Shown here: positions 7,780-14,579 of the stretch, piece after piece
Position numbering within the stretch: the first letter of the stretch is position 1
Layout of the letters: the number at the start of each line of letters is the position of its first letter
From: an uncultured Acetatifactor sp.
GTDB lineage: Bacteria; Bacillota; Clostridia; Lachnospirales; Lachnospiraceae
NCBI GenBank assembly: GCA_947644185.1
Contig: CANRZC010000011.1
Span: 1-17,475 of the forward strand
Direction of reading: 5' to 3'
Length of the DNA stretch: 17,475 nucleotides
The notes under the pieces: model-generated
Told to the model about the DNA's origin: nothing
Databases searched by the model: none
What the model saw: the letters and a program-made list of their open reading frames with translations, nothing else
Program-made: the position numbers and the translations under genes

Positions 7780-7897
7780 ATGTCGCGGACAGGATGGAAA
7801 CCATAAAAAGTCCGGCAGAAGCCCCGATCCTAGTCATGGAGGGTGGGTGGGGGATAAAGCTTGCAGGATGGGTGGACATAAAGGAGTGAAGAAAGGA

Positions 7898-9100
7898 TTG
7901 AAGATTGATTCCAGTACAATAGGGATGGAATCTGCCAGAAACTATCATGCAACGGCTGTTTCCATGAGACGGTTTACAGTGCTTAAGTTCAGGCGCGACT
8001 TGACAGGCGGCGGAAATGCTTTGAACACTGCTGTGGGGGGAGACACTACAAATCCCTCAGGAACGGAAGAGACAGGTGGGAAAAAGCAAGTCCAGTCAGG
8101 GGATCCGTCTGCTACCACGCTCTCGGATTGGCAGGGTCGCCTGCAGAGTCGCAGCTCCAATATGACAATCAGGAGCTCCGCCAGCGATACCATGGCGAAT
8201 ATTCGCCAGACCACCATCCGCTATATTTTTGACCTTCTGTATGCGGTCAGAAGGAACCGCTTTGGCAGGTGGAACCAGGAGCAGGGGGGCGCCCAGACAC
8301 CCTATGAGTCGGTATCTGGGCAGACCCAGAATAGTGCATATGACATGGCGAATCAAAATACCTCCGGTTCCCTGACGCAGAACGGACAGCAAGGTCTGGC
8401 GCTGGGGAATATAGCCAACATGAGAGTGCTGTCCTATGTGAACGAGACAATCAAGATAGAGTCTGAGGAGACCTGCTTTTCTACTGTGGGGAAGGTGCGC
8501 ACCGCTGACGGCAGAGAGATTGATTTCAATGTAAATGTGGGTATGAGCCGCAGTGTGCAGGAGCGGTATCTGGAAAGCTTGCATCTGGGCTTTACCATGT
8601 GCGACCCGCTGGTGATTAATCTGGACACAGACATTGCCTCTCTCTCCGATCAGACCTTTTACTTTGATATCGATGGGGATGGAGAGCTAGACGAGGTGTC
8701 GCAGTTAGGGGCAGGCAGTGGCTATCTGGCTTTGGACAAGAACGGGGATGGCAAGATTAACGATGGCAATGAATTGTTCGGTACCGCCAGCGGAAATGGT
8801 TTTGCGGATCTGGCGAAATATGATGAGGACGGAAACGGCTGGATTGACGAGAACGATGCCATCTGGGAGAAATTAAAGATTTGGTGCAAGGACGAGAATG
8901 GAAACGATGTGCTCTACAGGCTGGCAGATAAGGGTGTGGGTGCCATTTGCCTGCAAAATGTGTCTACAGACTTTACCTTGAAGGGAAGCTCGGGTCAGAC
9001 ACAGGGTGCCATTCGCAACAGTGGTGTGTTTCTGTATGAAAATGGCTGTGCAGGTACAGTGCAGCATGTAGATGTGGCAAAGTATCAGGCCCAGGCCTAA
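7898..9100 (+). CDS. EF-hand calcium-binding repeat protein of unknown function
   Basis: This protein of about 400 residues carries three calcium-binding loops near its C-terminal half: DIDGDGELDEV from residue 257, DKNGDGKINDGNELF from 280 and DEDGNGWIDENDAIW from 309. The D-x-D/N-x-D/N-G spacing is intact in all three. The region before this (about 60-200) is Gly/Ser/Thr/Gln-rich and of low complexity, with a short basic patch (VRRNRFGR). No signal peptide or membrane segment is visible. The start is uncertain. TTG at 7898 gives (M)KIDSSTIGMESARN with AAGGAG eleven bases upstream; GTG at 7886 and ATG at 7868 are in frame alternatives. The frame stays open further upstream through the terminator, so those codons are not credible starts. 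It has a strong terminator at 9122-9154. The role is not known; calcium binding is inferred. Confidence 0.78.
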   Translation: MKIDSSTIGMESARNYHATAVSMRRFTVLKFRRDLTGGGNALNTAVGGDTTNPSGTEETGGKKQVQSGDPSATTLSDWQGRLQSRSSNMTIRSSASDTMANIRQTTIRYIFDLLYAVRRNRFGRWNQEQGGAQTPYESVSGQTQNSAYDMANQNTSGSLTQNGQQGLALGNIANMRVLSYVNETIKIESEETCFSTVGKVRTADGREIDFNVNVGMSRSVQERYLESLHLGFTMCDPLVINLDTDIASLSDQTFYFDIDGDGELDEVSQLGAGSGYLALDKNGDGKINDGNELFGTASGNGFADLAKYDEDGNGWIDENDAIWEKLKIWCKDENGNDVLYRLADKGVGAICLQNVSTDFTLKGSSGQTQGAIRNSGVFLYENGCAGTVQHVDVAKYQAQA

Positions 9101-9121
9101 TGAGATAACAAAACAAAGTAA

Positions 9122-9154
9122 GGCAGCTTTTCAAGAAGAGAAGCTGTCTTTTTT
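9122..9154 (+). terminator. Intrinsic terminator after the EF-hand gene
   Basis: An 11-pair stem with two G-U pairs (9122-9132 with 9138-9148) surrounds the five-base loop AAGAA and is followed by six T residues. It begins 21 bases after the stop codon. Confidence 0.88.
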
Positions 9155-9166
9155 GTTGTATGCACA

Positions 9167-9246
9167 GGCCCGCACAAAGGTAATATGCCGCTTAGGCGGC
9201 GTGCGGGCCGCGCGGCGAGTAGTGGAGAAGGGCATTCCCCTACTCG
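9167..9246. repeat. GC-rich double-hairpin element, intergenic
   Basis: Between the EF-hand gene and the LytM-like gene (9155-9355) lie two adjacent palindromes. The first has outer arms GGCCCGCAC (9167-9175) and GTGCGGGCC (9201-9209), with an inner GCCGC-TTAG-GCGGC hairpin (9187-9200) stacked directly on the 3' arm and an 11-base bulge on the 5' side. The second pairs CGAGTAG (9216-9222) with CTACTCG (9240-9246) and continues inward with GGAG/TTCC after one mismatch. The stretch is far more GC-rich than its flanks and no reading frame in it looks like a gene. There is no T-run, so these are not simple terminators. It could be a dispersed palindromic repeat or part of an untranslated leader. 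The remaining bases to 9355 are AT-rich with no clear promoter. Confidence 0.6.
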
Positions 9247-9355
9247 ATTATAAAAATACGCATGCATAATTCTTTTCCAGCGGGGCAAACTGTCAATGAG
9301 AAAATGAATCTCACAATATGAGTTTGCTTTGAATGAAAAGGAAGGGAAGTCAGCT

Positions 9356-10327
9356 ATGAGAAAAAACAGAAGGAACAATGCGAAAAAGGAACGCACTATC
9401 ATGATTGCCTCATCCGTGTTTGTGCTCGCGGCACTGACCATGACAGGAATCTACATGAAGTCAAACAACACAGAGGAACAGGGGGATGGTTACACCATTG
9501 ACTTTACAGCGCTGGAGGACAATGTAGAGGACAAGTATCAGGAAATCGCAAAAAATGATCCATTGGAGGAAAGCGTAGATACAAAGAAAGAGAGTATTGC
9601 AGAGAATATTCCAGACATTTCCGAAGAGATCCCAGAGCTGGGAAATGATTTGGATTATCTGCCCATGGAGGAAGCAGGTTCCGGACTGGTGAAAATCCCA
9701 GGGCTGACGGACGATATGCCAGAAGAGCTGCCGTCACAGGACACCATTGCTGAGGAGCCAGAGATTCCACAAGAGAAGCCAGAACAGGGCACAGACGGAA
9801 GTGAGAGCGAGACAAACCTGGATACGCCCCAGCCTGAGGAGAACAGCGCTGAAAATACCCAGGCACCAGAGGCCAGCACAGGGGGCAATGCGGTAGCGGG
9901 GGAACCCTTACATTTTGCAGAAAGTGATGGACTGTTGCGTCCTGTGAGCGGCGAGGTGCTAATTCCCTTCAGCATGAATGGTGGTGTCTACTTCTCCACC
10001 TTGGACCAGTTTAAGTACAATCCTGCACTGATGATAGCAGCGGAACAGGGGGCAGCTGTGGCAGCCTGCGCAGATGGCACAGTGACAGCCATTTTTGAAA
10101 ATGAAGAAATTGGACATGCACTTACCATGGATCTGGGGGATGGTTATCAGATTACCTATGGGCAGCTGGAGGAGATAAGGGTGACGGAGGGCAGCCATGT
10201 GGAGCCCGGGGAGATCATCGGATTTATCGGGGCACCTACCAAGTATTTCAGCCTGGAGGGAAGCAATCTGTATTTAAAGCTTACCATGAATGGAGCCCCT
10301 GTGGATCCGGAGAGGTTGCTCCCATAA
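9356..10327 (+). CDS. Membrane-anchored degenerate LytM/M23 domain protein (SpoIIQ-like)
   Basis: This single-pass membrane protein has 323 residues. A basic N-terminus (RKNRRNNAKKER) precedes one hydrophobic segment at about 15-34, so the rest should lie outside the membrane. Residues ~40-190 are an acidic Glu/Pro/Ser/Thr-rich linker. A LytM/M23 domain starts near 195 with the RPVSGEVLIPFSMN entry strand. Its zinc ligands are lost: the HxxxD of active enzymes is N222-P-A-L-M226, and the C-terminal HxH is N304-L-Y306. It therefore cannot be a zinc endopeptidase and is probably a binding or scaffold protein, as in B. subtilis SpoIIQ, whose LDQ-KYNPA segment it resembles. The start at 9356 is chosen for GGAAGGGAAG six bases upstream; ATG 9329 lacks a site. 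A sporulation role is inference only. Confidence 0.82.
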   Translation: MRKNRRNNAKKERTIMIASSVFVLAALTMTGIYMKSNNTEEQGDGYTIDFTALEDNVEDKYQEIAKNDPLEESVDTKKESIAENIPDISEEIPELGNDLDYLPMEEAGSGLVKIPGLTDDMPEELPSQDTIAEEPEIPQEKPEQGTDGSESETNLDTPQPEENSAENTQAPEASTGGNAVAGEPLHFAESDGLLRPVSGEVLIPFSMNGGVYFSTLDQFKYNPALMIAAEQGAAVAACADGTVTAIFENEEIGHALTMDLGDGYQITYGQLEEIRVTEGSHVEPGEIIGFIGAPTKYFSLEGSNLYLKLTMNGAPVDPERLLP

Positions 10328-10329
10328 AA

Positions 10330-10531
10330 ATGTGCAAAGATTTTCTAAGCGGTCAAAAAACGCCCGCTAAGAAAATCTATATTGCACATGGAAGAATACC
10401 AAAGCGAACCTTGTTCGCTTTGGTATTCTTCCGGTCTTGCACCGATTTTTTGGCAACAGAACTGCGTTCTGTTGTACATGGCGACAGAAATTGTTTTTTG
10501 GTGTATGTGCTGCCTGCATAATGCAGGCAGC
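10330..10531. repeat. Array of four nested or adjacent palindromes, possible dispersed element or structured RNA
   Basis: Between the LytM-like and amidohydrolase genes lie four inverted repeats packed end to end. The first is 10330-10389: ATGTGCAA, AGATTTTCT and AGCGG pair with CCGCT, AGAAAATCT and TTGCACAT, with one mismatch and a three-base bulge. The second is 10390-10432, a perfect 20-base stem GGAAGAATACCAAAGCGAAC with a three-base loop. The third is 10454-10474 (CAACAGAAC, loop TGC, GTTCTGTTG). The fourth is 10509-10531 (GCTGCCTGCAT/ATGCAGGCAGC around one base). The loop of the first (CAAAAAAC, 10354-10361) is fully complementary to GTTTTTTG (10493-10500), so a long-range pairing is possible. 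None has a T-run. An open frame through it (from 10382) is judged spurious because the amidohydrolase has a better start at 10562. Confidence 0.7.
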
Positions 10532-10550
10532 ATGGGGATAGATATTGGGT

Positions 10551-10564
10551 GGAGGTGGGTTGTG
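10551..10564 (+). promoter_or_regulatory. Ribosome binding site that fixes a GTG start
   Basis: GGAGG (10551-10555) stands six bases before GTG at 10562-10564. This places the amidohydrolase start downstream of the palindrome array and of in-frame ATG codons at 10382, 10478 and 10532, which lack such spacing. Confidence 0.75.
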
Positions 10565-11740
10565 TATATTATTGGTGGATTGATTAAGACCATGGCGGGG
10601 GCAGATATCAAGGATGGGTGGCTGCGGATTTTGGATGGAAAGATTGCTGAGATTGGCAAAAGGGATGGCTCGGCATTTCAGCCAGCCTGCGGGGAGCGGG
10701 TTATTGTGGTCAGGAATGGTTTGATTATGCCTGGGCTGATAGAAGCCCACTGTCACATGGGGATTACAGAGGAGAAAAAGGGTATGGAAGGGGATGACTG
10801 TAATGAGACGGTAAATCCTATTACGCCCTACTTGCGGGCCATTGATGCAGTGAACACCATGGACGCTGCCTTTGACGATGCTGTCCGGGCAGGGATCACT
10901 GCAGCGATGATAGGGCCGGGCAGTTCTAATGTGGTGGGCGGTCAGTTTGCCTTTCTGAAGACAAGAGGGCGGCGTGTGGACGATCTGGTGGTGAAGGCTC
11001 CAGCGGCTATGAAGGTGGCATTTGGAGAGAATCCGAAGGTCAACTATTCCACCCAGGGGAAAAGCCCCTCCACCAGAATGGCCATAGCGGCTATGCTGCG
11101 GGAGGAACTAACCAAGGCCTGTGAATATCGAGAGAAGAAAAGCAAGGCCAGACAAAATGGAGAGGATTTTGAGGAAGATTTCAATCTGGAGTGTTGGCTC
11201 CCAGTGCTGAACCGGGATATTCCCCTGAAGGCCCATGTGCACCGGGTGGATGACATTTTTACAGCAATCCGCATTGCGAAAGAATTTAACCTGAGGATGA
11301 CTTTGGATCACTGCTCTGAGGGGCATTTGATTGCTCAGGAACTGGCTGCAGAAGGGTTTCCGGCCATTGTGGGACCTGATCTGGCCAGCAGAAGTAAAAT
11401 TGAGGTACAGAATATGGCCTTTAAGACAGTGGGAGTGCTAAACCAGGCCGGCGTGATGACCGCAATCACCACGGATCATCCGGTATCGCTGATTCAGTCC
11501 CTGCCACTGTGTGCAGGACTGGCGGTGAAGTCTGGTCTGGCTCTGGAGGAGGGCTACAAGGCCATTACAATTCATCCGGCTCTTATCTGTGGCGTGGCAG
11601 ATAGAGTAGGGAGCCTGGAGGTGGGGAAGGACGCAGACATTGCAATTTTCACAGGAAATCCCATGGAGGTATTTACCAGGACACTATACACCATCATTGA
11701 TGGCCAGGTAGTCTATGAGGCGGAGAAAGAGGCGGTCTGA
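10562..11740 (+). CDS. Metal-dependent amidohydrolase (imidazolonepropionase/dihydroorotase superfamily)
   Basis: This cytoplasmic hydrolase has 392 residues and is close to the usual ~390 of its family. The N-terminal beta strand ILDGKIAEIG and the VRNGLIMPGLIEAHCHMG block carry the metal-binding pair H63 and H65. Later ligands are visible as KAHVH, LDHCSEGH and TTDHP (the terminal Asp). The C-terminal segment VGSLEVGKDADIAIFTGNP is diagnostic of the superfamily. Counting from the GTG start at 10562, the protein begins MYIIGGLIKTMAG, matching typical family N-termini. The substrate is unknown; a cyclic amide or other C-N bond is expected. The gene has its own terminator and is transcribed separately from ddl, so no pathway link to the downstream wall genes is shown. 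Confidence 0.88.
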   Translation: MYIIGGLIKTMAGADIKDGWLRILDGKIAEIGKRDGSAFQPACGERVIVVRNGLIMPGLIEAHCHMGITEEKKGMEGDDCNETVNPITPYLRAIDAVNTMDAAFDDAVRAGITAAMIGPGSSNVVGGQFAFLKTRGRRVDDLVVKAPAAMKVAFGENPKVNYSTQGKSPSTRMAIAAMLREELTKACEYREKKSKARQNGEDFEEDFNLECWLPVLNRDIPLKAHVHRVDDIFTAIRIAKEFNLRMTLDHCSEGHLIAQELAAEGFPAIVGPDLASRSKIEVQNMAFKTVGVLNQAGVMTAITTDHPVSLIQSLPLCAGLAVKSGLALEEGYKAITIHPALICGVADRVGSLEVGKDADIAIFTGNPMEVFTRTLYTIIDGQVVYEAEKEAV

Positions 11741-11764
11741 CGAAATGGTTTCGTCAGACTTTTT
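11735..11764 (+). terminator. Intrinsic terminator embedding the amidohydrolase stop codon
   Basis: A perfect 11-pair stem (GTCTGACGAAA at 11735-11745, TTTCGTCAGAC at 11749-11759) with a TGG loop is followed by five T residues. The TGA stop (11738-11740) lies inside the 5' arm, so terminating ribosomes overlap the hairpin. Confidence 0.93.
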
Positions 11765-11766
11765 GG

Positions 11767-11795
11767 TTGCCTCTGCTCCTTATTCTTAGTATAAT
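11767..11795 (+). promoter_or_regulatory. Sigma-A-type promoter of the ddl-murF unit
   Basis: TTGCCT (11767-11772), a 17-base spacer and a perfect TATAAT (11790-11795) follow the preceding terminator at once. The leader is about 100 bases and contains overlapping short palindromes (GCTGG/CCAGC and GGAAA/TTTCC, 11801-11832), which may be alternatives to each other. Confidence 0.78.
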
Positions 11796-11902
11796 GAAAA
11801 GGCTGGTAGATGGGAAACTGTCTTTCCAGCTGCTGTCATGTATGAGATAGGAAAAGAATAAGTATCAATAGAATGCCTGTATGGGAGAAAGCGAGGCTTT
11901 AT

Positions 11903-12925
11903 ATGAAAATTGTTGTTTTGGCAGGAGGAATCAGTTCGGAGAGAGATGTGTCGCTGAGCTCTGGCGGCATGATTTACCATGCCTTCAAAAACAGAGGGCA
12001 TCAGGCCATCCTGCTGGATGTGTACTTAGGATATGAGGGAGATACAGAGGATATTTTTGAACAAAATACAGATTGGGCGGCCCAGGTAAGTGCGGTGGGG
12101 GAGGAATGCCCTGACCTGGAGGCCATTAAAAAGATGCGTGGGGATGGAGGGAAAGGATTTTTCGGCCCCCATGTACTGGAAATCTGCCAGAAGGCGGACT
12201 GTGTGTTTTTGGCGCTCCATGGGGCAAATGGTGAGGACGGCAGGATTCAGGCCTGCTTTGACCTACTGGACATTCCTTACACAGGAGCGGATTTTACGGG
12301 ATCCTGTCTGGCTATGGACAAGGGGATTACCAAAGATTTGTTCAAGGCATATGAGATTCCCACACCACAGGGCTTTCGGCTGAGACGGGGAGAAGACGTA
12401 AAAGCCAACATCCAATATCCTTGTATCGTAAAGACCTGCTGTGGAGGCTCCAGCATAGGTGTCTGCATTGCCAATGGGCCTTCTGAATATGAGAATGCTA
12501 TGGAGGAGGCATTTCGCTATGGGGATGAGGTCATCGTGGAGGAATACATCAAAGGCAGGGAGTTCTCCGTGGGTGTCATAGATGGGAAGGCGTTGCCGGT
12601 GATAGAGATGGCCCCAAAGGAAGGCTTTTATGACTACAAAAATAAATATCAGGCAGGTAGCACTGTGGAGACTTGCCCTGCCCAGATTCCACAGGAGAAA
12701 AGTCTTCGGATGCAGCAGATAGCGGAGCAGGTATTTGAAGCTCTGCGGTTGAAGAGCTATGCCAGGATGGATTTTGTGATGGGTGCGGACGGAGAAATTT
12801 ATTGTCTGGAGGCCAACACACTGCCGGGAATGACGCCTACATCGCTTTTACCCCAGGAGGCAGCAGCGGCAGGCATGGATTTTGGACAGCTGTGTGAGAG
12901 GATTCTGGAGCTGGTACATAAATGA
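11903..12925 (+). CDS. ddl: D-alanine--D-alanine ligase
   Basis: This cytoplasmic ATP-grasp ligase, 340 residues, makes the D-Ala-D-Ala dipeptide for peptidoglycan. Conserved features are the N-terminal GGISSERDVSLSSG with catalytic E13, the glycine-serine loop GGSSIGV (S183-S184), and EEYIKGREFSVGV. The omega loop FYDYKNKY keeps the tyrosine (Y249) that matches Y216 of E. coli DdlB. ARMDFV and LEANTLPGMTPTSLLP supply the magnesium and phosphate ligands. The retained tyrosine argues for a normal D-Ala-D-Ala enzyme rather than a D-Ala-D-Lac ligase. The ATG at 11903 has GAGG six bases upstream; an earlier in-frame ATG (11873) has no such site. It is followed after 77 bases by murF, so the two consecutive pathway steps are coded together. 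Confidence 0.95.
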   Translation: MKIVVLAGGISSERDVSLSSGGMIYHAFKNRGHQAILLDVYLGYEGDTEDIFEQNTDWAAQVSAVGEECPDLEAIKKMRGDGGKGFFGPHVLEICQKADCVFLALHGANGEDGRIQACFDLLDIPYTGADFTGSCLAMDKGITKDLFKAYEIPTPQGFRLRRGEDVKANIQYPCIVKTCCGGSSIGVCIANGPSEYENAMEEAFRYGDEVIVEEYIKGREFSVGVIDGKALPVIEMAPKEGFYDYKNKYQAGSTVETCPAQIPQEKSLRMQQIAEQVFEALRLKSYARMDFVMGADGEIYCLEANTLPGMTPTSLLPQEAAAAGMDFGQLCERILELVHK

Positions 12926-12931
12926 GGAAGA

Positions 12932-12953
12932 AAGCCTGTCTGATAACAGGCTT
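12932..12953 (+). other. Hairpin between ddl and murF
   Basis: A perfect 8-pair stem (AAGCCTGT, 12932-12939; ACAGGCTT, 12946-12953) with a six-base loop starts seven bases after the ddl stop. There is no T-run, so it is more likely a processing or mRNA-stability element, or a weak attenuator, than a full terminator. Confidence 0.6.
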
Positions 12954-13002
12954 CTGAGGGTGTGAGAGAAGGACTGAGAGAAAAGAAGGGATGGGAGAAA
13001 GC

Positions 13003-14499
13003 ATGATGGATTTGACCATAAGGGAGATTGCCCAGGCATGTGGTGGGCAACTGGTGCTGCAGGGAGGAAAGGCAGATGGAGATAGCTATGTCGGCTCTGT
13101 AGTCATTGACTCCAGGCTGGTGGAGGAGAATGGCGTGTTCCTGGCTACCGTGGGCGAGAGAGTGGATGGACATGATTTTATTTCGGCTGCATTTGCCAAA
13201 GGTGCTATTCTGGCTATCACGCAGAAGCGCCCGGAGGAAGTGGGGGAAGCCCAGAAGGCAGAAGGCTGGGGCAATTATATACTGGTGGAGGACAGCCTGC
13301 AAGCCTTAAAAGAGATTGCAGAAGCCTATCGAAAAAAGCTATCCGCCAAAATCATTGGCATCACAGGCAGTGTAGGCAAGACCAGTACCAAAGAATTCAT
13401 CGCCGGTGTGCTGGCTGAGAAATATCATGTTCTGAAGACAGAGGGCAACTTTAACAATGAAATCGGCGTGCCCTTGACTTTGCTGCGCATTCGCAGGGAG
13501 CATGAACTGGCTGTGGTGGAGATGGGTATCAGCGAGTTTGGGGAGATGCATCGCCTGAGCAAAATGGCCCGGCCGGATGTGTGTGTCATAACCAATATCG
13601 GTCAGAGCCATCTGAACAATCTAAAGGACAGAGATGGTATCCTGCGGGCCAAATCGGAAATTTTTGACTTTATGGCTGAGGATGGGGAGATCTGCCTCAA
13701 TGGAGAGGATGATAAGCTCAGTGGCCTGAGGGAAATAAAAGGACATAAGCCACATTTCTTTGGGCTGGGAAGCAGTCCCGCCCAGGAGGTGGCCGCAGTG
13801 GATATTGTCAGCAGAGGGCTGTGGGGCAGTGATGCCACCTTGCAGATGAAGATGCCACAGACTGACCAAAAACAGGAGGTAGCTCCAGGTTCAGACAGCC
13901 AGGCACTTTCCATACATGTGCCTCAGCCTGGGAGACATATGGTGTTAAATGCAGCGGCAGCAGCCTGTGTGGCCAGACTGTTTGAGCTCACCGGGGAGCA
14001 GATTGCTGCCGGAATTGGAAAGGTGGCCGCTGTAGACGGGCGGACTCATATCATCCCATGCGCCCAGTACACAATCATTGACGACTGCTATAATGCCAAC
14101 CCAGCTTCTGTGAAAGCTGCATTGGATTTGCTTGCAATGGCGGATACCTGGAAGGTGGCGATTCTGGGTGACATGTTGAATTTAGGAGAGAATTCTCACA
14201 AGCTCCATGAGGAGGTAGGAAGAGTAGCGGTAGAATCCGGTATTGACTGCATCCTCTGTGTGGGAGAGGAGTCTTTGTACATGTATCAGGGGGCCATAGA
14301 GGCCTCAGGGACAGGCGGGGGCTGTATGGATATGCCAGATGCACACATCCAGCACTTTGCCCATAGAAAGGCTTTGCTGGAGCTGCTGACCACAGATAAA
14401 GCTAGCCTGCTTCCAGAAGGCTGCACAATCCTGATCAAAGCTTCCCATGATATGGGATTTGCACAGGTTCTGGCATTTTTGCAGGATAGGGATGTATGA
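13003..14499 (+). CDS. murF: UDP-N-acetylmuramoyl-tripeptide--D-alanyl-D-alanine ligase
   Basis: This Mur ligase, 498 residues, joins D-Ala-D-Ala to UDP-MurNAc-tripeptide in the cytoplasm, using the dipeptide made by the upstream gene. The N-terminal substrate domain covers about 1-110. The central ATPase domain has the P-loop GITGSVGKTST with K126, then NFNNEIGVPLTLL, EMGISEFGEM and NIGQSHLNNL. The C-terminal domain contains IIDDCYNANPASVKAAL and LGDMLNLGENS. A polar stretch of about 30 residues after the central domain (near 280-310, Gln/Asp/Ser-rich) makes it slightly longer than the usual ~450. The start is taken as ATG 13003, five bases after GGGAG; ATG 13006 is equally possible, and ATG 12991 overlaps the ribosome site. 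It is followed by the VanRS-like pair. Confidence 0.95.
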   Translation: MMDLTIREIAQACGGQLVLQGGKADGDSYVGSVVIDSRLVEENGVFLATVGERVDGHDFISAAFAKGAILAITQKRPEEVGEAQKAEGWGNYILVEDSLQALKEIAEAYRKKLSAKIIGITGSVGKTSTKEFIAGVLAEKYHVLKTEGNFNNEIGVPLTLLRIRREHELAVVEMGISEFGEMHRLSKMARPDVCVITNIGQSHLNNLKDRDGILRAKSEIFDFMAEDGEICLNGEDDKLSGLREIKGHKPHFFGLGSSPAQEVAAVDIVSRGLWGSDATLQMKMPQTDQKQEVAPGSDSQALSIHVPQPGRHMVLNAAAAACVARLFELTGEQIAAGIGKVAAVDGRTHIIPCAQYTIIDDCYNANPASVKAALDLLAMADTWKVAILGDMLNLGENSHKLHEEVGRVAVESGIDCILCVGEESLYMYQGAIEASGTGGGCMDMPDAHIQHFAHRKALLELLTTDKASLLPEGCTILIKASHDMGFAQVLAFLQDRDV

Positions 14500-14510
14500 T
14501 AAATATTAGG

Positions 14511-14548
14511 AAAATCTTAACCTTATGCTGGGTCCTTTGCAGTAAAAT
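14511..14548 (+). promoter_or_regulatory. Possible activator-dependent promoter of the VanRS-like genes
   Basis: TAAAAT (14543-14548) could be a -10 box, but no good -35 stands upstream. In its place is CTTAACCTTA (14516-14525), two adjacent TTA-type half-sites like those bound by PhoB/VanR-family regulators. Autoregulation is plausible but unproven. There is no terminator after murF, so read-through from ddl-murF is also possible. Confidence 0.3.
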
Positions 14549-14579
14549 ATAGTTGAGATTTTTGGGGAAGAGGTAAGCT

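Noticed and set aside
7712..7897. Upstream extension of the EF-hand protein frame
   Set aside because: It would read through the strong terminator at 7732-7779 and gives a low-quality peptide, so it is an open frame only by chance.
10382..10561. N-terminal extension of the amidohydrolase reading frame through the palindrome array (starts MHMEEYQSEPC)
   Set aside because: The extension is a translation of inverted repeats, lacks a ribosome site, and the protein aligns with its family from the GTG at 10562, which has GGAGG at ideal spacing.
12991..13002. The 12-mer ATGGGAGAAAGC occurs before both ddl (11881) and murF (12991)
   Set aside because: It serves as a ribosome site only before murF and is 15 bases too far upstream before ddl; purine-rich coincidence is the simplest explanation.
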